Source of the DNA: Candidatus Thalassarchaeum betae
Lineage (GTDB): Archaea; Thermoplasmatota; Poseidoniia; Poseidoniales; Thalassarchaeaceae
Direction: 5' to 3'
NCBI GenBank assembly: GCA_022447095.1
Contig: JAKUUP010000002.1
Span: 1-64,000 of the forward strand
Length of the DNA stretch: 64,000 nt
Shown here: positions 27,763 through 37,704 of the stretch, one piece after another
How the letters are laid out: each line of letters opens with the position of its first letter
How positions within the stretch are numbered: the first letter of the stretch is position 1
The notes under the pieces: generated by a model
The model's database searches: none
What the model was told of the DNA's origin: nothing
The model's input: the letters and a program-made list of their open reading frames with translations, nothing else
Translations under genes and position numbers: made by a program

Positions 27763-28980
27763 ATGCGGCGAAGGGTCGCCAGTACATTGGCTGTGGCCTG
27801 CGTCTTGCTGATGATAGCCCCAGCAGCGAGCGCCGGTTCGGCCGTGAACATGTATGATGTAGTCAGCCTGTCGGAGGAGGATCTGGGATTGAATGGGGCG
27901 GCGCTCGACCCTGTCGGCGAATGGGCCATCGTATTCGGTGCGGATGCGTATCTGGAACTCGTCAGCACTACGGATCCAGAGACTCGGATAGAACTGCTAG
28001 GGAGCAGCGAGGTGGATTTGAATGATGGTGACTTTCACCCAGGAGGTCAGACGGCATTCATCGTCGGCAATGAAGGGCAGGTACTCAGGTACGCCCGGGC
28101 GGACCATTCGATCACCAACGCTGGCGGTCAGGTCGAGTTCGGCCAGACGAAGTTGACTGCGGTCGCATGGAACACCGGAGGTTCCTGGGCCTATGTCGGA
28201 GGAGAGGACGGCTGGCTCTGGAGAATGAGGGCGGCTGAAGACGGGGGTGCTGAGGTGTATCCGATTCTGGGACGAGGAGGCAGTGACATCTCAAGCATTG
28301 ACTGCCATCCCTCGCTGGTGCTCTGCGTTGTTTCTAGCACATTAGATGGAATCGGAGTCATCGACCGGGATCACTCTCTGTATTGGATTGGCGGAACGTA
28401 TTACCCGTGGTCTGATGTCCAGTGTCCGACAGGGGATCGTGATGAGTGCGTAGCAGTCTCGAGCGATCGTAACATCGCCACGATCTCCCTTGATGGTGAG
28501 CAGCCCTCGACCTCGGGAGTGGAAATCGTTCAACTCAGCGGTTCCGAGGGTTACTTCACGGGGCTGTCGCACCAGCACGGAGATCGCTCGCTCATCATCG
28601 TGACTCCCTTCAGCCTGATAGAGCACGATCTCAGCCTGAGCGCGTCGTTCCCATGGCTAGAGTATCGTGATGCCGTCGACTTCAACGCATCGATTGCAGG
28701 CGAGAGGATAGTGTCATCATGGAGCACGGACAGGGACAGTGGCTGGATCCTCACGGATAGGGGTTCGCTGGTGCAGTACCATCCGCCGCTTTCGAACTCG
28801 GTCGGAGGAATCCTAGGGGCTTGGATCCTGTTTGCTATTCCCCTCGCCACCCTCTTAGTGATACTCAGCCTCATGTTTGGCCTGTTTCCTAGTCTCAGGC
28901 AGTGGTTTACTCTTCGATTCGGTAGCGCCGAGGAGAAGCGCGATGCTCAAAGAGCGGCTCGCAGAAAGAAGGGGGGCTAG
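27763..28980 (+). CDS. Secreted WD40-like beta-propeller protein with C-terminal TM
   Basis: Signal peptide MRRRVASTLAVACVLLMIAPAASAG, propeller-type repeats, TM ILGAWILFAIPLATLLVILSLMFGLF, basic cytoplasmic tail. Confidence 0.65.
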   Translation: MRRRVASTLAVACVLLMIAPAASAGSAVNMYDVVSLSEEDLGLNGAALDPVGEWAIVFGADAYLELVSTTDPETRIELLGSSEVDLNDGDFHPGGQTAFIVGNEGQVLRYARADHSITNAGGQVEFGQTKLTAVAWNTGGSWAYVGGEDGWLWRMRAAEDGGAEVYPILGRGGSDISSIDCHPSLVLCVVSSTLDGIGVIDRDHSLYWIGGTYYPWSDVQCPTGDRDECVAVSSDRNIATISLDGEQPSTSGVEIVQLSGSEGYFTGLSHQHGDRSLIIVTPFSLIEHDLSLSASFPWLEYRDAVDFNASIAGERIVSSWSTDRDSGWILTDRGSLVQYHPPLSNSVGGILGAWILFAIPLATLLVILSLMFGLFPSLRQWFTLRFGSAEEKRDAQRAARRKKGG

Positions 28981-29049
28981 CGAAATCCGGCCCTCCGGGT
29001 CGTGAAGCAACGTTCATGTGGGCCACACTGTCGGGACCGATTGAGAGAG

Positions 29050-30222
29050 ATGGCGTACGAGGCATTGGACTTCTACGATGTCGATTCACTGCTGACCGAC
29101 GAGGAGCGGATGATTCGCGACGCCGTCCGGGACTGGGTCGACGAGAACGTCATACCAAACATCGAGAAGGCCTGCAGAGACGGGGTATTCCCCGACCAGT
29201 GGCGCGTCGATCTGGGTGAGATGGGCGTGCTAGGGGCTCCTCTCAAAGGCTACGGCTGCCCCGGGCTGTCATACATCGCATACGGCCTAATCTGCCAAGA
29301 GCTCGAGCGAGGCGACAGCGGTGTGCGCTCGTTCGCCAGCGTGCAGGGCTCACTCGCCATGTACCCGATATGGGACTTCGGCAGCGAGGAGCAGAAGAAC
29401 CGCTACCTGCCCAAGATGCACGCTGGTGAGTGGATCGGCTGCTTCGGCCTCACGGAGCCAGACTACGGCTCCAATCCCGGCGACATGATTACTCGGGCCG
29501 AGGATAAGGGAGACCATTACTTGCTCAACGGCGCGAAGATGTGGATCACCAACGGCACCATAGCTGATTTGGCCATCGTCTGGGCGAAACTCGACGGTGT
29601 CATCCGCGGTTTCATTGTCGAGAAGGAAGACCCTGGCTTCACCGCACCAGAGATGACGGGGAAGCACTCTCTCAAGGCCAGCGTGACCAGCGAGTTGGTC
29701 TTCCAAGACTGCAAGATACCAAAGGACAGGATCCTGCCCGGCGTGGAGGGGCTGAAGGGGCCGTTCAGCTGCCTCAACAACGCACGCTATGGAATCTCTT
29801 GGGGAGCAGTGGGAGCGGCCCAGTCCTGCTTCAGCTCGGCTAGGGAGTACGCACTCAGCCGAATCCAGTTCGACCATCCGATAGCTTCCTACCAACTGGT
29901 ACAAAACAAGCTCTCTTGGATGCTGCGGGAGATAACCAAGGGCCAGCTTCTCGCATTCCATCTCGGCAAGAAGAAGGATGACGGGACCTGGACGCCCGAG
30001 CAGATATCCTTGGCCAAGATGAACAACGTCGATATGGCACTGGAGATCGCTAGAATGGCGCGCGATATACACGGGGCCAATGGAATACTCGACGAGTACC
30101 CGATAATGCGGCACATGGCGAATCTGGAGTCGGTCAAGACCTACGAGGGCACTCACGATATCCACAATCTCATCATCGGACGCCACATCACCGGGATTCA
30201 GGCCTTCACGCGAGAGTCTTAA
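29050..30222 (+). CDS. Acyl-CoA dehydrogenase, glutaryl-CoA dehydrogenase-like
   Basis: GCFGLTEPDYGSNPGDM, LLNGAKMWITNGTIADLAIVWAKLDG, NARYGISWGAVGAAQSCF, YEGTHDIHNLIIGRHITGIQAF. Confidence 0.92.
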   Translation: MAYEALDFYDVDSLLTDEERMIRDAVRDWVDENVIPNIEKACRDGVFPDQWRVDLGEMGVLGAPLKGYGCPGLSYIAYGLICQELERGDSGVRSFASVQGSLAMYPIWDFGSEEQKNRYLPKMHAGEWIGCFGLTEPDYGSNPGDMITRAEDKGDHYLLNGAKMWITNGTIADLAIVWAKLDGVIRGFIVEKEDPGFTAPEMTGKHSLKASVTSELVFQDCKIPKDRILPGVEGLKGPFSCLNNARYGISWGAVGAAQSCFSSAREYALSRIQFDHPIASYQLVQNKLSWMLREITKGQLLAFHLGKKKDDGTWTPEQISLAKMNNVDMALEIARMARDIHGANGILDEYPIMRHMANLESVKTYEGTHDIHNLIIGRHITGIQAFTRES

Positions 30223-30305
30223 GTCTCGATTGGGCTCTATAGAGCCCATTTCGCCTTCCCAATCTTCTTAGATGGGTCTTCGGTCGCCGAAGCGCCGGTG
30301 CTCAC

Positions 30306-31067
30306 ATGGGGATCGCAGTACTACTCAAGCAGGTTCCGGACACCACTGCCAAGATCACCGTCTCAGGTGGCAGAGTCGATGAGGCTGCAGTCAGTAAGTG
30401 GTCGTTCAGCCCGTATGATGAATACGCCCTAGAATCTGCCCTCCAGATCAAGGAGGCCGGTGGTGGTGACCTGATCGCAGTGACCTGCGGTCCGGCACGC
30501 GCTGCGAAGATGCTCACAGACGCGGCAGCCGTCGGGGCCGATGCATTGGTCCACATCATCGTGGACGACCTCAGCGCACTCGACACCACGCAGGTACAGG
30601 CGATACTGGCCGCGGCCGTCAAGCACATCGGTGCCGATGTCGTGTTCTGCGGCAAGCAGGCAGCAGACACCAACGCCGGCTCAACCGGCCCCGGTGTCGC
30701 TCATCTTCTAGATGCATCGTGTGTCACCATGGTCTCCGAAGTTTCAGCGGACGGAGACTCCTTCACCGCGATGCGCGCCAGTGCTGGCGGCAACGAGATG
30801 GTCGGTGTATCCGGCCCGTGCGTGTTCGCCTTCGACAAGGGTACCACAGAACTACGTCGGCCTAACGTACGAGGCATTATGATGGCCAAGAAGAAGATCA
30901 TCGAGACGATGACCCCGGCCGACCTCGGTGTCGACACAGGCGACTCCTCCGTTTCCATTGATGCACACTCGCCGCCTCCAGAAAAACCCCCAGGACAGAA
31001 GTTTGAGGGGGCTGAGTCTGTCGCGACCGTGGTCGGCAAACTGCGCGACGAGGCGAATGTGATCTGA
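30306..31067 (+). CDS. etfB: Electron transfer flavoprotein beta subunit
   Basis: VLLKQVPDTTAKITV, SPYDEYALESALQIKEAGGGDLIAVTCGP, VFCGKQAADTNAGSTGPGVAHLL. Confidence 0.95.
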   Translation: MGIAVLLKQVPDTTAKITVSGGRVDEAAVSKWSFSPYDEYALESALQIKEAGGGDLIAVTCGPARAAKMLTDAAAVGADALVHIIVDDLSALDTTQVQAILAAAVKHIGADVVFCGKQAADTNAGSTGPGVAHLLDASCVTMVSEVSADGDSFTAMRASAGGNEMVGVSGPCVFAFDKGTTELRRPNVRGIMMAKKKIIETMTPADLGVDTGDSSVSIDAHSPPPEKPPGQKFEGAESVATVVGKLRDEANVI

Positions 31068-31076
31068 GGTTAGAGC

Positions 31077-32003
31077 ATGGATGTCACAGTGATAGCAGAG
31101 GCTTCCGAGGGCGGGCTGCACCCCGTCACCGCACAACTGGTAGGTGCTGCGTCTTCCATCGGAGGGAGCTCGACAGTGCTGTGCGCCGGAGGTGTGGGTG
31201 CTACCGAGGCAGCTTCCATCACCGGTGTGGCCAAGGTAATCTCAATTCAGGGTGATTGCTTCGGTTCATTCGATGGCGGGGCTTGGGCGGAGGCTCTGAA
31301 CTCGGTGGCGCATGGTGATGTCATCATGGCGGCTGCTACGGCCTCGGGGCGCGAGATAGCGGCGACGATGGCCGCGATGCGCGGAATACCGATTGTGCAG
31401 GACGCAACGGCTCTGGAGGTGGCTTCAGGAATCTCGATCACACGGCCAATATACTCAGGCAAGGCAATCGAAACCTCGACAGTCCAGTGGCCTTGCGCGA
31501 TCACACTGCGAGCCAATGCCTTCGATGCAGCTGGAGGCGGGGGTAACGCGGATGTCAGCACGGTCAACCAGAGCGCTGATGTCGCCGTCGCAGTCAAGGA
31601 AGCCATCGCCAAGGCTAGCGAGAGTTTGGATGTGGCCGAGGCCGACATCATCATCTCCGGCGGGAGAGGCATGGGCGATCCGGCCAACTTCTCGCACCTC
31701 AACGAGGTCGCTGACATGATCGGGGCTGCGGTCGGAGCTAGCAGAGCCGCTGTGGACACTTGGGACGAGATACCCCACAGCATGCAGGTCGGTCAGACCG
31801 GTAAGACGGTTACCCCCCGCCTCTACATCGCGGTCGGAATCAGCGGCGCCATCCAGCATCTGGCTGGGATGAGAACAAGCAAGTACATCGTGGCCATCAA
31901 CAAGGACCCTGATGCACCGATCTTCGGCGTCGCTGACTATGGAATAGTCGCCACTTGGGAGGAAGCTATCCCTGCCCTCAAAGACGAACTAGGCAAACTG
32001 TGA
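31077..32003 (+). CDS. etfA: Electron transfer flavoprotein alpha subunit
   Basis: [103 protein letters not shown]. Confidence 0.96.
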   Translation: MDVTVIAEASEGGLHPVTAQLVGAASSIGGSSTVLCAGGVGATEAASITGVAKVISIQGDCFGSFDGGAWAEALNSVAHGDVIMAAATASGREIAATMAAMRGIPIVQDATALEVASGISITRPIYSGKAIETSTVQWPCAITLRANAFDAAGGGGNADVSTVNQSADVAVAVKEAIAKASESLDVAEADIIISGGRGMGDPANFSHLNEVADMIGAAVGASRAAVDTWDEIPHSMQVGQTGKTVTPRLYIAVGISGAIQHLAGMRTSKYIVAINKDPDAPIFGVADYGIVATWEEAIPALKDELGKL

Positions 32004-33512
32004 TCATCGGGCTTGCACCGTTATCGTTGACTTCGTCGATGCTCCTCTGTCGTCGGTGACAGTCAGGTGAAAGACGTGCACACCGCTGGCTATCCGGACG
32101 CGAATCTGCGGCGTGTCTCCGATGACCACCCCTTTTCCATCCTCCCATGCCCATCCCTCGATAGTGCCGTCGGGGTCGTACGAGCGACCACCATCAAGCA
32201 GCACTGTTGCCTTGCGGTCCTCGTCGACATCAACGGTGCGGTCATCGCCAGCGTCGGCAACCGGAGGGAGGTTAATCGCGCGGGCTGATGCTGAAAGGTC
32301 ATCGAGTAGGTCGGCTTCAACGGCCTGCTCGTCCACCTTAATCTCCATCGCTTCCTCTAGGGTGTCGAGGATGTCCCTGGCTTGATCGGGGAGGGCCGGC
32401 CTCTCATCGGCCATCTGCTCTTCCTCCTCGGAGAGAGAGCCTGAGAATTCGTCCGAACTCGATTCAGTTGGCTCCTCTGTAGTTAGGAAGTCGTCATGAC
32501 GAGGGGGCATGTCGGGGTCGAGAATGATCATGGGAGCAGGTGCCCCTCCCTTCCTGTCGTCACCAAGCACAGCAACTCGTTCACCCAGATCAAGAATGTG
32601 TTCGACCACGCCGATGTGCTCGAACTGCCAGATGACCTCGCCGCCCTTGGTAATCCGAAAGACGTCAAACCACGATGCGACCAACAGGTCATCACCCCAT
32701 GCACAGACACCCGATATCTGGTAGTCAAGTTCCGCTATCAACTGCTCTTGTCGCTCATCGATATCTAGACTGAGCAGGCTACCGTCAAAGCAGCCCACCA
32801 CCACGCCCGAGTCGGTGGCCAACAGAGTGGTTGCTCTCGCGGGCAACTCGGAGATGTTGACGAGTCCGCGCTCGGAATGCCAGCACTCCAGCCTGTTCTC
32901 AGGCCGTTCGTCCACTGTCATGCCAAGAGAGTTGCGAGCGACTACGAGAATACCGTCAGAGCGGAAAGTCATGCATGATATCGTCTCAACATCATCCTCT
33001 GCGGCCGGTGAATCTTGCAACACCTCGAGTTTTGGACCGAGGACGAGCAATCTGCCGTCCTCAAGCGCGATAGCGCAGGTTCCATCTTGGGCGCTGGCGA
33101 GTCCGGTTGGATGGCCGACGTGCAACTTGGCGGCCTCGCTGCCATCAGTGGCAAGAACCGTCAGGTAGCCGGAGCCGTCGGCCACTACCACGTGAGCGGC
33201 CGAGGTCGTCATCGTCTCACAACCAGATTCTAGAGGGTACGACCATCGGGGTTCGGAGTGGAACGAGGATACACCGCCCGTGTTAGTGGCCCCGACCACT
33301 AAGTCGCCTAGACCAGCCAGTCCAACTACCCTGCTGCCGAGGTCAGTGGATTCGATGACGACACCGTCGCAGCCGAACACATGTAGGGCTCCGGAGTCGC
33401 ACCCGATGGCGAAGTCACCGCCAGGGAGAACGCAGGTGCAGCGGGCGACTTCGTCGAGGTCGATGCTGGCGAGAGAGTCTATCGTGCCGCTCATGGTCTC
33501 CTGAGAGTTCAA
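32004..33512 (-). CDS. Beta-propeller plus C-terminal PKD domain protein without obvious signal peptide
   Basis: Propeller-type repeats; C-terminus NLPPVADAGDDRTVDVDEDRKATVLLDGGRSYDPDGTIEGWAWEDG...HVFHLTVTDDRGASTKSTITV (PKD). Confidence 0.75.
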   Translation of the reverse strand: MNSQETMSGTIDSLASIDLDEVARCTCVLPGGDFAIGCDSGALHVFGCDGVVIESTDLGSRVVGLAGLGDLVVGATNTGGVSSFHSEPRWSYPLESGCETMTTSAAHVVVADGSGYLTVLATDGSEAAKLHVGHPTGLASAQDGTCAIALEDGRLLVLGPKLEVLQDSPAAEDDVETISCMTFRSDGILVVARNSLGMTVDERPENRLECWHSERGLVNISELPARATTLLATDSGVVVGCFDGSLLSLDIDERQEQLIAELDYQISGVCAWGDDLLVASWFDVFRITKGGEVIWQFEHIGVVEHILDLGERVAVLGDDRKGGAPAPMIILDPDMPPRHDDFLTTEEPTESSSDEFSGSLSEEEEQMADERPALPDQARDILDTLEEAMEIKVDEQAVEADLLDDLSASARAINLPPVADAGDDRTVDVDEDRKATVLLDGGRSYDPDGTIEGWAWEDGKGVVIGDTPQIRVRIASGVHVFHLTVTDDRGASTKSTITVQAR

Positions 33513-33540
33513 TCGAACTTCATTCTGCCGCGTCGGCGTG

Positions 33541-35043
33541 CTAGACGGATGCTTTTCTCTTCGCAGCGTCGTTGCGCATGCTCTCGACCTTCGCTAGGTA
33601 CTCCTCTGTGATGCCTCCGGTCACGTACTCGCCGTTGAAGCAAGAGCAGTCGAAACTGGCGATATCGGTGTCCCCTGCGCCCAGACATGCCTCGATCAAA
33701 TCAGGCAGTTCCTGATAGAGTAGCCAATCGACGCCGATGACCTCGCGAATCTCTTCTATCGTTCGACCGTGGGCGACGTACTCGTTGCGCGCGGGCATGT
33801 CGATGCCGTACACGTTAGGGTGCACGATAGGAGGAGAGGAGGAAGCGAAGAAGACATGCTTGGCTCCAGCCTCCTTGGCCATCTCGACAATCCTGCGTGA
33901 TGTGTTGCCACGGACGATGCTGTCATCCACTATCAGCACTGCCTTGCCTGCGAACTCCTCCTCGATGGTATTGAGTTTCTTCTTTACCGAGTCCTTCCTC
34001 ATGGACTGCCCCGGCATAATGAACGTCCTGCCGATGTAGCGGTTCTTGACGAAGCCCTCTCTGAAAGGCACTCCCAGTTCCATCGCCAGTTCCATAGCGG
34101 CGATCCTGCCGCTGTCGGGCACCGGTACGACCGCCTCTATGCCGTGGTCGGGATGCTCCTCCTGAATCCTTCTGGCCAGCGCAGCGCCCATCCTAAGTCG
34201 GGCCCCGTGTACTGAGACTCCATCCAGAACCGAATCGGGCCTAGCGAAATAGACATGCTCGAAGATGCACGGCGTGTGAACCGGCTCGGGGTGGCATACC
34301 TTCGACGAGAACGAGCCGTCCATACGGACGATAACGGCCTCCCCGGGCGCCACGTCGCGGTCCATCTCAAAGCCGAGCGCCTTGCAGACGACACTCTCTG
34401 AGGCGAACACACGCTCCGTGAAGCCGTCGACATCATTGATCCCAATGAACAAAGGGCGGATGCCGTTCGGGTCACGGAACGCCACCAGACCCCAACCAGT
34501 GATCAGAGTGACCGCGCTGTAACTACCCTCAGCCCGCAGGTGTGTGCGCTCGACAGCTCGGAAGATGTCGTCCTCGGCCAGAGCCTCCATCCCGCCCGGT
34601 CGTCCGTTGACCGAGCGCTGTATCTCCGCGGCGAACAGGTTCAGCAGGGCCTCGGAGTCGGAACTGGTGTTGATTCTCCTGTGGTCATACTCCAGCAGCC
34701 CGTTGATGATGTCAGAGGTGTTGTTCAGATTTCCATTGTGAGCGAGGCTGACTCCAAAGGGAGTGTTGGTATAGAACGGCTGAGCCTCGGCCGCCGAGTT
34801 CGAACCGGCCGTGGGGTAGCGTACGTGACCTATGCCCATCGAACCGTCAAGTTTGGACATATGCTTCGACCTGAAGACGTCGCGAACGAGGCCGTTTGCT
34901 CGGCGATGAGAGATGTTGTCGGAATCACTGGTTACTATGCCAGCAGCATCCTGCCCGCGGTGCTGTAGGACAAGCATGCCGTCGTAGATGCAACTTACGA
35001 CCTGCGAGTGCGGATGCCCCACGATTCCGATGATACCGCACAT
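33541..35043 (-). CDS. purF: Amidophosphoribosyltransferase
   Basis: MCGIIGIVGHPHSQV (N-terminal Cys nucleophile), LQHRGQDAAGIVT, VLIVDDSIVRGNTSRRIVEMAKEAGAK. Confidence 0.96.
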   Translation of the reverse strand: MCGIIGIVGHPHSQVVSCIYDGMLVLQHRGQDAAGIVTSDSDNISHRRANGLVRDVFRSKHMSKLDGSMGIGHVRYPTAGSNSAAEAQPFYTNTPFGVSLAHNGNLNNTSDIINGLLEYDHRRINTSSDSEALLNLFAAEIQRSVNGRPGGMEALAEDDIFRAVERTHLRAEGSYSAVTLITGWGLVAFRDPNGIRPLFIGINDVDGFTERVFASESVVCKALGFEMDRDVAPGEAVIVRMDGSFSSKVCHPEPVHTPCIFEHVYFARPDSVLDGVSVHGARLRMGAALARRIQEEHPDHGIEAVVPVPDSGRIAAMELAMELGVPFREGFVKNRYIGRTFIMPGQSMRKDSVKKKLNTIEEEFAGKAVLIVDDSIVRGNTSRRIVEMAKEAGAKHVFFASSSPPIVHPNVYGIDMPARNEYVAHGRTIEEIREVIGVDWLLYQELPDLIEACLGAGDTDIASFDCSCFNGEYVTGGITEEYLAKVESMRNDAAKRKASV

Positions 35044-35091
35044 CGGATACCGTACGGGCCTAGCGGTGCGGGCCTTAGCACTTTCCGGGAA

Positions 35092-35277
35092 TCACTTGCG
35101 CTCGGACATCGAGCGGTTACGCTTGCTCCACCTGTACTTGCGAATCCTAGCAGTGGCGCCGTAGCCGCAGTGAGCGCAAACGCTCTTGGTCTTGTGATAA
35201 GAGTGCCTGCCGCAGCGACGGCAGCGGATGTGCGTCGATTTCTGACGCTTGCCCATACTTGGAGTTCCCTTAGACAT
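35092..35277 (-). CDS. rpl37e: Ribosomal protein L37e
   Basis: [50 protein letters not shown]. Confidence 0.92.
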   Translation of the reverse strand: MSKGTPSMGKRQKSTHIRCRRCGRHSYHKTKSVCAHCGYGATARIRKYRWSKRNRSMSERK

Positions 35278-35345
35278 CGCTACCACCTATCTGAACAGCG
35301 CGGCCACCGACGCGGGTGTTATGAGAGTTGCCCAAGTGAAATGAG

Positions 35346-35711
35346 TCACACAGAGCCGGATTCAGACTCCAGTAGAGCAAGCAACGGGTCTTCGGGGCGT
35401 TTTCTGAGGGAGATTCTGAACAGCATCACCGTTAGGAGCACGAAGGCCAGTGGAAGGATTCTGATAATCGCCATAGCCCCCTCGACTAGGGTCAATCTGA
35501 GTGCATCCAGCCCGAATTCGACATCATGAATTTCCGCGATCACATAGGTCGCAACGAAGATGACAGCGAAGGCACCCAGCGAGGGTACCTCAGGGCGGTG
35601 GTACGGGTTGATTGTGCCGAGCATCGTGAACAACACACAGAGAGAAGTGAGGGCGGTAGCGCCGGAGAAGGCAGCGATGGCCAGTTCTATCTCAAGATTC
35701 ATCGCTTTCAC
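35346..35711 (-). CDS. Small membrane protein, unknown
   Basis: Several TM-like segments; overlaps the upstream co-oriented membrane gene. Confidence 0.5.
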   Translation of the reverse strand: MKAMNLEIELAIAAFSGATALTSLCVLFTMLGTINPYHRPEVPSLGAFAVIFVATYVIAEIHDVEFGLDALRLTLVEGAMAIIRILPLAFVLLTVMLFRISLRKRPEDPLLALLESESGSV

Positions 35712-36234
35712 CTCCGAGGTGCCGTTTCAGCACACTCTCAACGTATCGCTGCTCCCTCTCGGTGAGCGGTTCGGTCTCGGCTTCTGAGGGCACCATCCTC
35801 TCAGCGGTTCTGACGCCGAGGGCGAAAACCGCGAGTGCGAGTGCCACCCCGGGAAGTGCGGCCAGGGCCAGCAGGAAATCGGTCAAACTGGTCCCCTCTA
35901 TGGACGGGTAGGCTACGTACCAGGCGACAGCGACCAGAAGCCAGCCCGCTAGCAGGGTGGCAGGGCGGGCCTTCCAATACAGCGGGGCTCCCATCAGAAC
36001 CAAAGCAAAGCCGAAGACCGCTGGAACTACCCAGAGTGAATCGATCATGCTCAGGACCAACCTGGCCTCGGGCTCGGGAGGCTCATGCGTATGAACCAGC
36101 ATCAGAGCGAGACCCAGCAGGGCCACCGGAGCGCCGAAGCGGTGGCGTGAGAATGCCGGGCCAGTCCTGTGCATCCCTATGCCGATGACGCACAGCGCAA
36201 AACCCAGCCACACCTGCAAAGCCCAAGGGGACAT
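35692..36234 (-). CDS. Multi-pass membrane protein, unknown
   Basis: About five hydrophobic segments; charged C-terminal tail (TEREQRYVESVLKRHLGGESDES). Confidence 0.5.
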   Translation of the reverse strand: MSPWALQVWLGFALCVIGIGMHRTGPAFSRHRFGAPVALLGLALMLVHTHEPPEPEARLVLSMIDSLWVVPAVFGFALVLMGAPLYWKARPATLLAGWLLVAVAWYVAYPSIEGTSLTDFLLALAALPGVALALAVFALGVRTAERMVPSEAETEPLTEREQRYVESVLKRHLGGESDES

Positions 36235-36376
36235 GGCCTGCGACGTGCTTGGACATTACATCGTATTTGCGCAGTAAGCCCCCGAGACCTCGCCTTCCTG
36301 CTACGCAGGAGGCTCGATAGAGTTCATAAACGGGTCATCGGTGGCCGCGGTGTCGCAAGACGCTTAGGTGAAAGCC

Positions 36377-36658
36377 ATGGTCAAGATGCCACGCACGGTG
36401 AAGCGATACAGCCCCGCTGCTGGTAAGCACACCGAGCACACCGTAGAACGCGTCAGGAAGCGACGTGCTAGCGAACTGAAGTGGGGTCAGCGCCGCTTCC
36501 GCCGGGTCACCGCGGGTTACCGCGGTTTCCCCCGTCCGAAGCCCTCTGGTGAAAAGCCGACCAGGCGTGTCAATCTCATCTACCGGTGCACAGAGACTGG
36601 TAAAGCACACTCGCCCTCGGGCAAGCGTGCTAGGAAGTTCGAACTAATCGACAAGTGA
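36377..36658 (+). CDS. rpl44e: Ribosomal protein L44e, zinc-site-degenerate variant
   Basis: MVKMPRTVKRYSPAAGKHTEHTVERV ... LKWGQRRFRRVTAGYRGFPRPKPSGEKPTRRVNLIYRCTETGKAHSPSGKRARKFEL. Confidence 0.93.
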   Translation: MVKMPRTVKRYSPAAGKHTEHTVERVRKRRASELKWGQRRFRRVTAGYRGFPRPKPSGEKPTRRVNLIYRCTETGKAHSPSGKRARKFELIDK

Positions 36659-36671
36659 TTGAGGTATTGAG

Positions 36672-36842
36672 ATGAGTGGGAGATTCCTGCGTGTGAACTG
36701 CCGTGACTGTGGTCACGAAGCAATCATCTTTGACAGGGCGTCGACCTTGATCGCCTGCTCCATCTGCGGTGCGACACTAGCTCGCCCAGTCGGAGGCAAG
36801 GCGGATTTGTCCGGAAGCACAATTGAAGACGTCCTCAAGTGA
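36672..36842 (+). CDS. rps27e: Ribosomal protein S27e (56 aa; below the ORF-track cutoff)
   Basis: Translation by eye: MSGRFLRVNCRDCGHEAIIFDRASTLIACSICGATLARPVGGKADLSGSTIEDVLK; CxxC...CxxC intact; lies between L44e and aIF2-alpha. Confidence 0.92.
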   Translation: MSGRFLRVNCRDCGHEAIIFDRASTLIACSICGATLARPVGGKADLSGSTIEDVLK

Positions 36843-36855
36843 AGGGGACGTTACC

Positions 36856-37641
36856 ATGGACGGCGCAGACGACTGGCCCGAGGAGGGTGAGTTGCTCATC
36901 TGCACAGTCAAGGACGTCCGCGAAAACGGAGCTTACCTCAACCTCGACGGATATGGCGAACGTTCCGGCTTCGTCTTCATCGGGGAAGTGGCTGCCGGCT
37001 GGGTCAAGAACATCAGATCACACCTCAGAGTGGGTCAGCGGGTCGTGGCCAAGGTAATTCAAATCAAGAAGGACAGGCAGAGAGTCGAACTCTCCATCAA
37101 GTCCGTCTCCGATGAGCGCAGGAGGGACACTCTGCAGGCTTGGAAGAACAAGCAGCGTGCAGGGCAGATCATGCGCGTCGTAGCCGGGCGAGTCGGGTGG
37201 GACGAGGAAAAGACGAGCGCTGTATGCGACGAGATGGAGGAGATCTTCGGTACGCTGTATGGTGCGCTTGAGGAGTGCACCCTCAGCGAGGATGCTCTGT
37301 CCGATGCCGGCTTCACTGGCGATTGGATGAGCGTTGTCATCGAGTTGGCCGTCGAGAACATTGTCCCCCCGTTCGTAGAGATCCGTGGCGAGTTCGACAT
37401 TCAGGTCTGGGGGCCCGAGGGAGTCTATGCGATTCGCGAGGCCCTGCTCGCTGCCGAGGCCTGCGCAGTAGGTCTCGAGGAGGTTACACTGACGTGTCAC
37501 TACGACGGGGCTCCGCACTACCGAGTGGATATCCACGCCCCTGACTATCAGGCAGCCGAGTCTGTCTGGGAGGCGGCGCAGAAAGCGGCTTCGGATATCG
37601 TGTCCTCGGTCGATGGTTCAATCAGCGCTGAACGCGTCTGA
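36856..37641 (+). CDS. Translation initiation factor aIF2 alpha subunit
   Basis: S1 domain EGELLICTVKDVRENGAYLNLDGYGERSGFVFIGEVAAGWVKNIRSHLRVGQRVVAKVIQIKKDRQRVELSIKSV. Confidence 0.95.
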   Translation: MDGADDWPEEGELLICTVKDVRENGAYLNLDGYGERSGFVFIGEVAAGWVKNIRSHLRVGQRVVAKVIQIKKDRQRVELSIKSVSDERRRDTLQAWKNKQRAGQIMRVVAGRVGWDEEKTSAVCDEMEEIFGTLYGALEECTLSEDALSDAGFTGDWMSVVIELAVENIVPPFVEIRGEFDIQVWGPEGVYAIREALLAAEACAVGLEEVTLTCHYDGAPHYRVDIHAPDYQAAESVWEAAQKAASDIVSSVDGSISAERV

Positions 37642-37704
37642 GTGAGCAGTTCGAGGCACAGACTTCATTGACCCTTCCAAATCGAAGCGGGCTTAGGGGA
37701 TAGG

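Noticed and set aside
29350-30249. 299-aa ORF on - strand
   Set aside because: Antisense of the glutaryl-CoA dehydrogenase-like gene; shadow ORF.
36235-36376. 142-bp gap upstream of L44e as a possible small RNA
   Set aside because: Only a weak TATA-like CATAAA near 36325 and no definable RNA structure; likely the promoter/leader of the ribosomal-protein operon.
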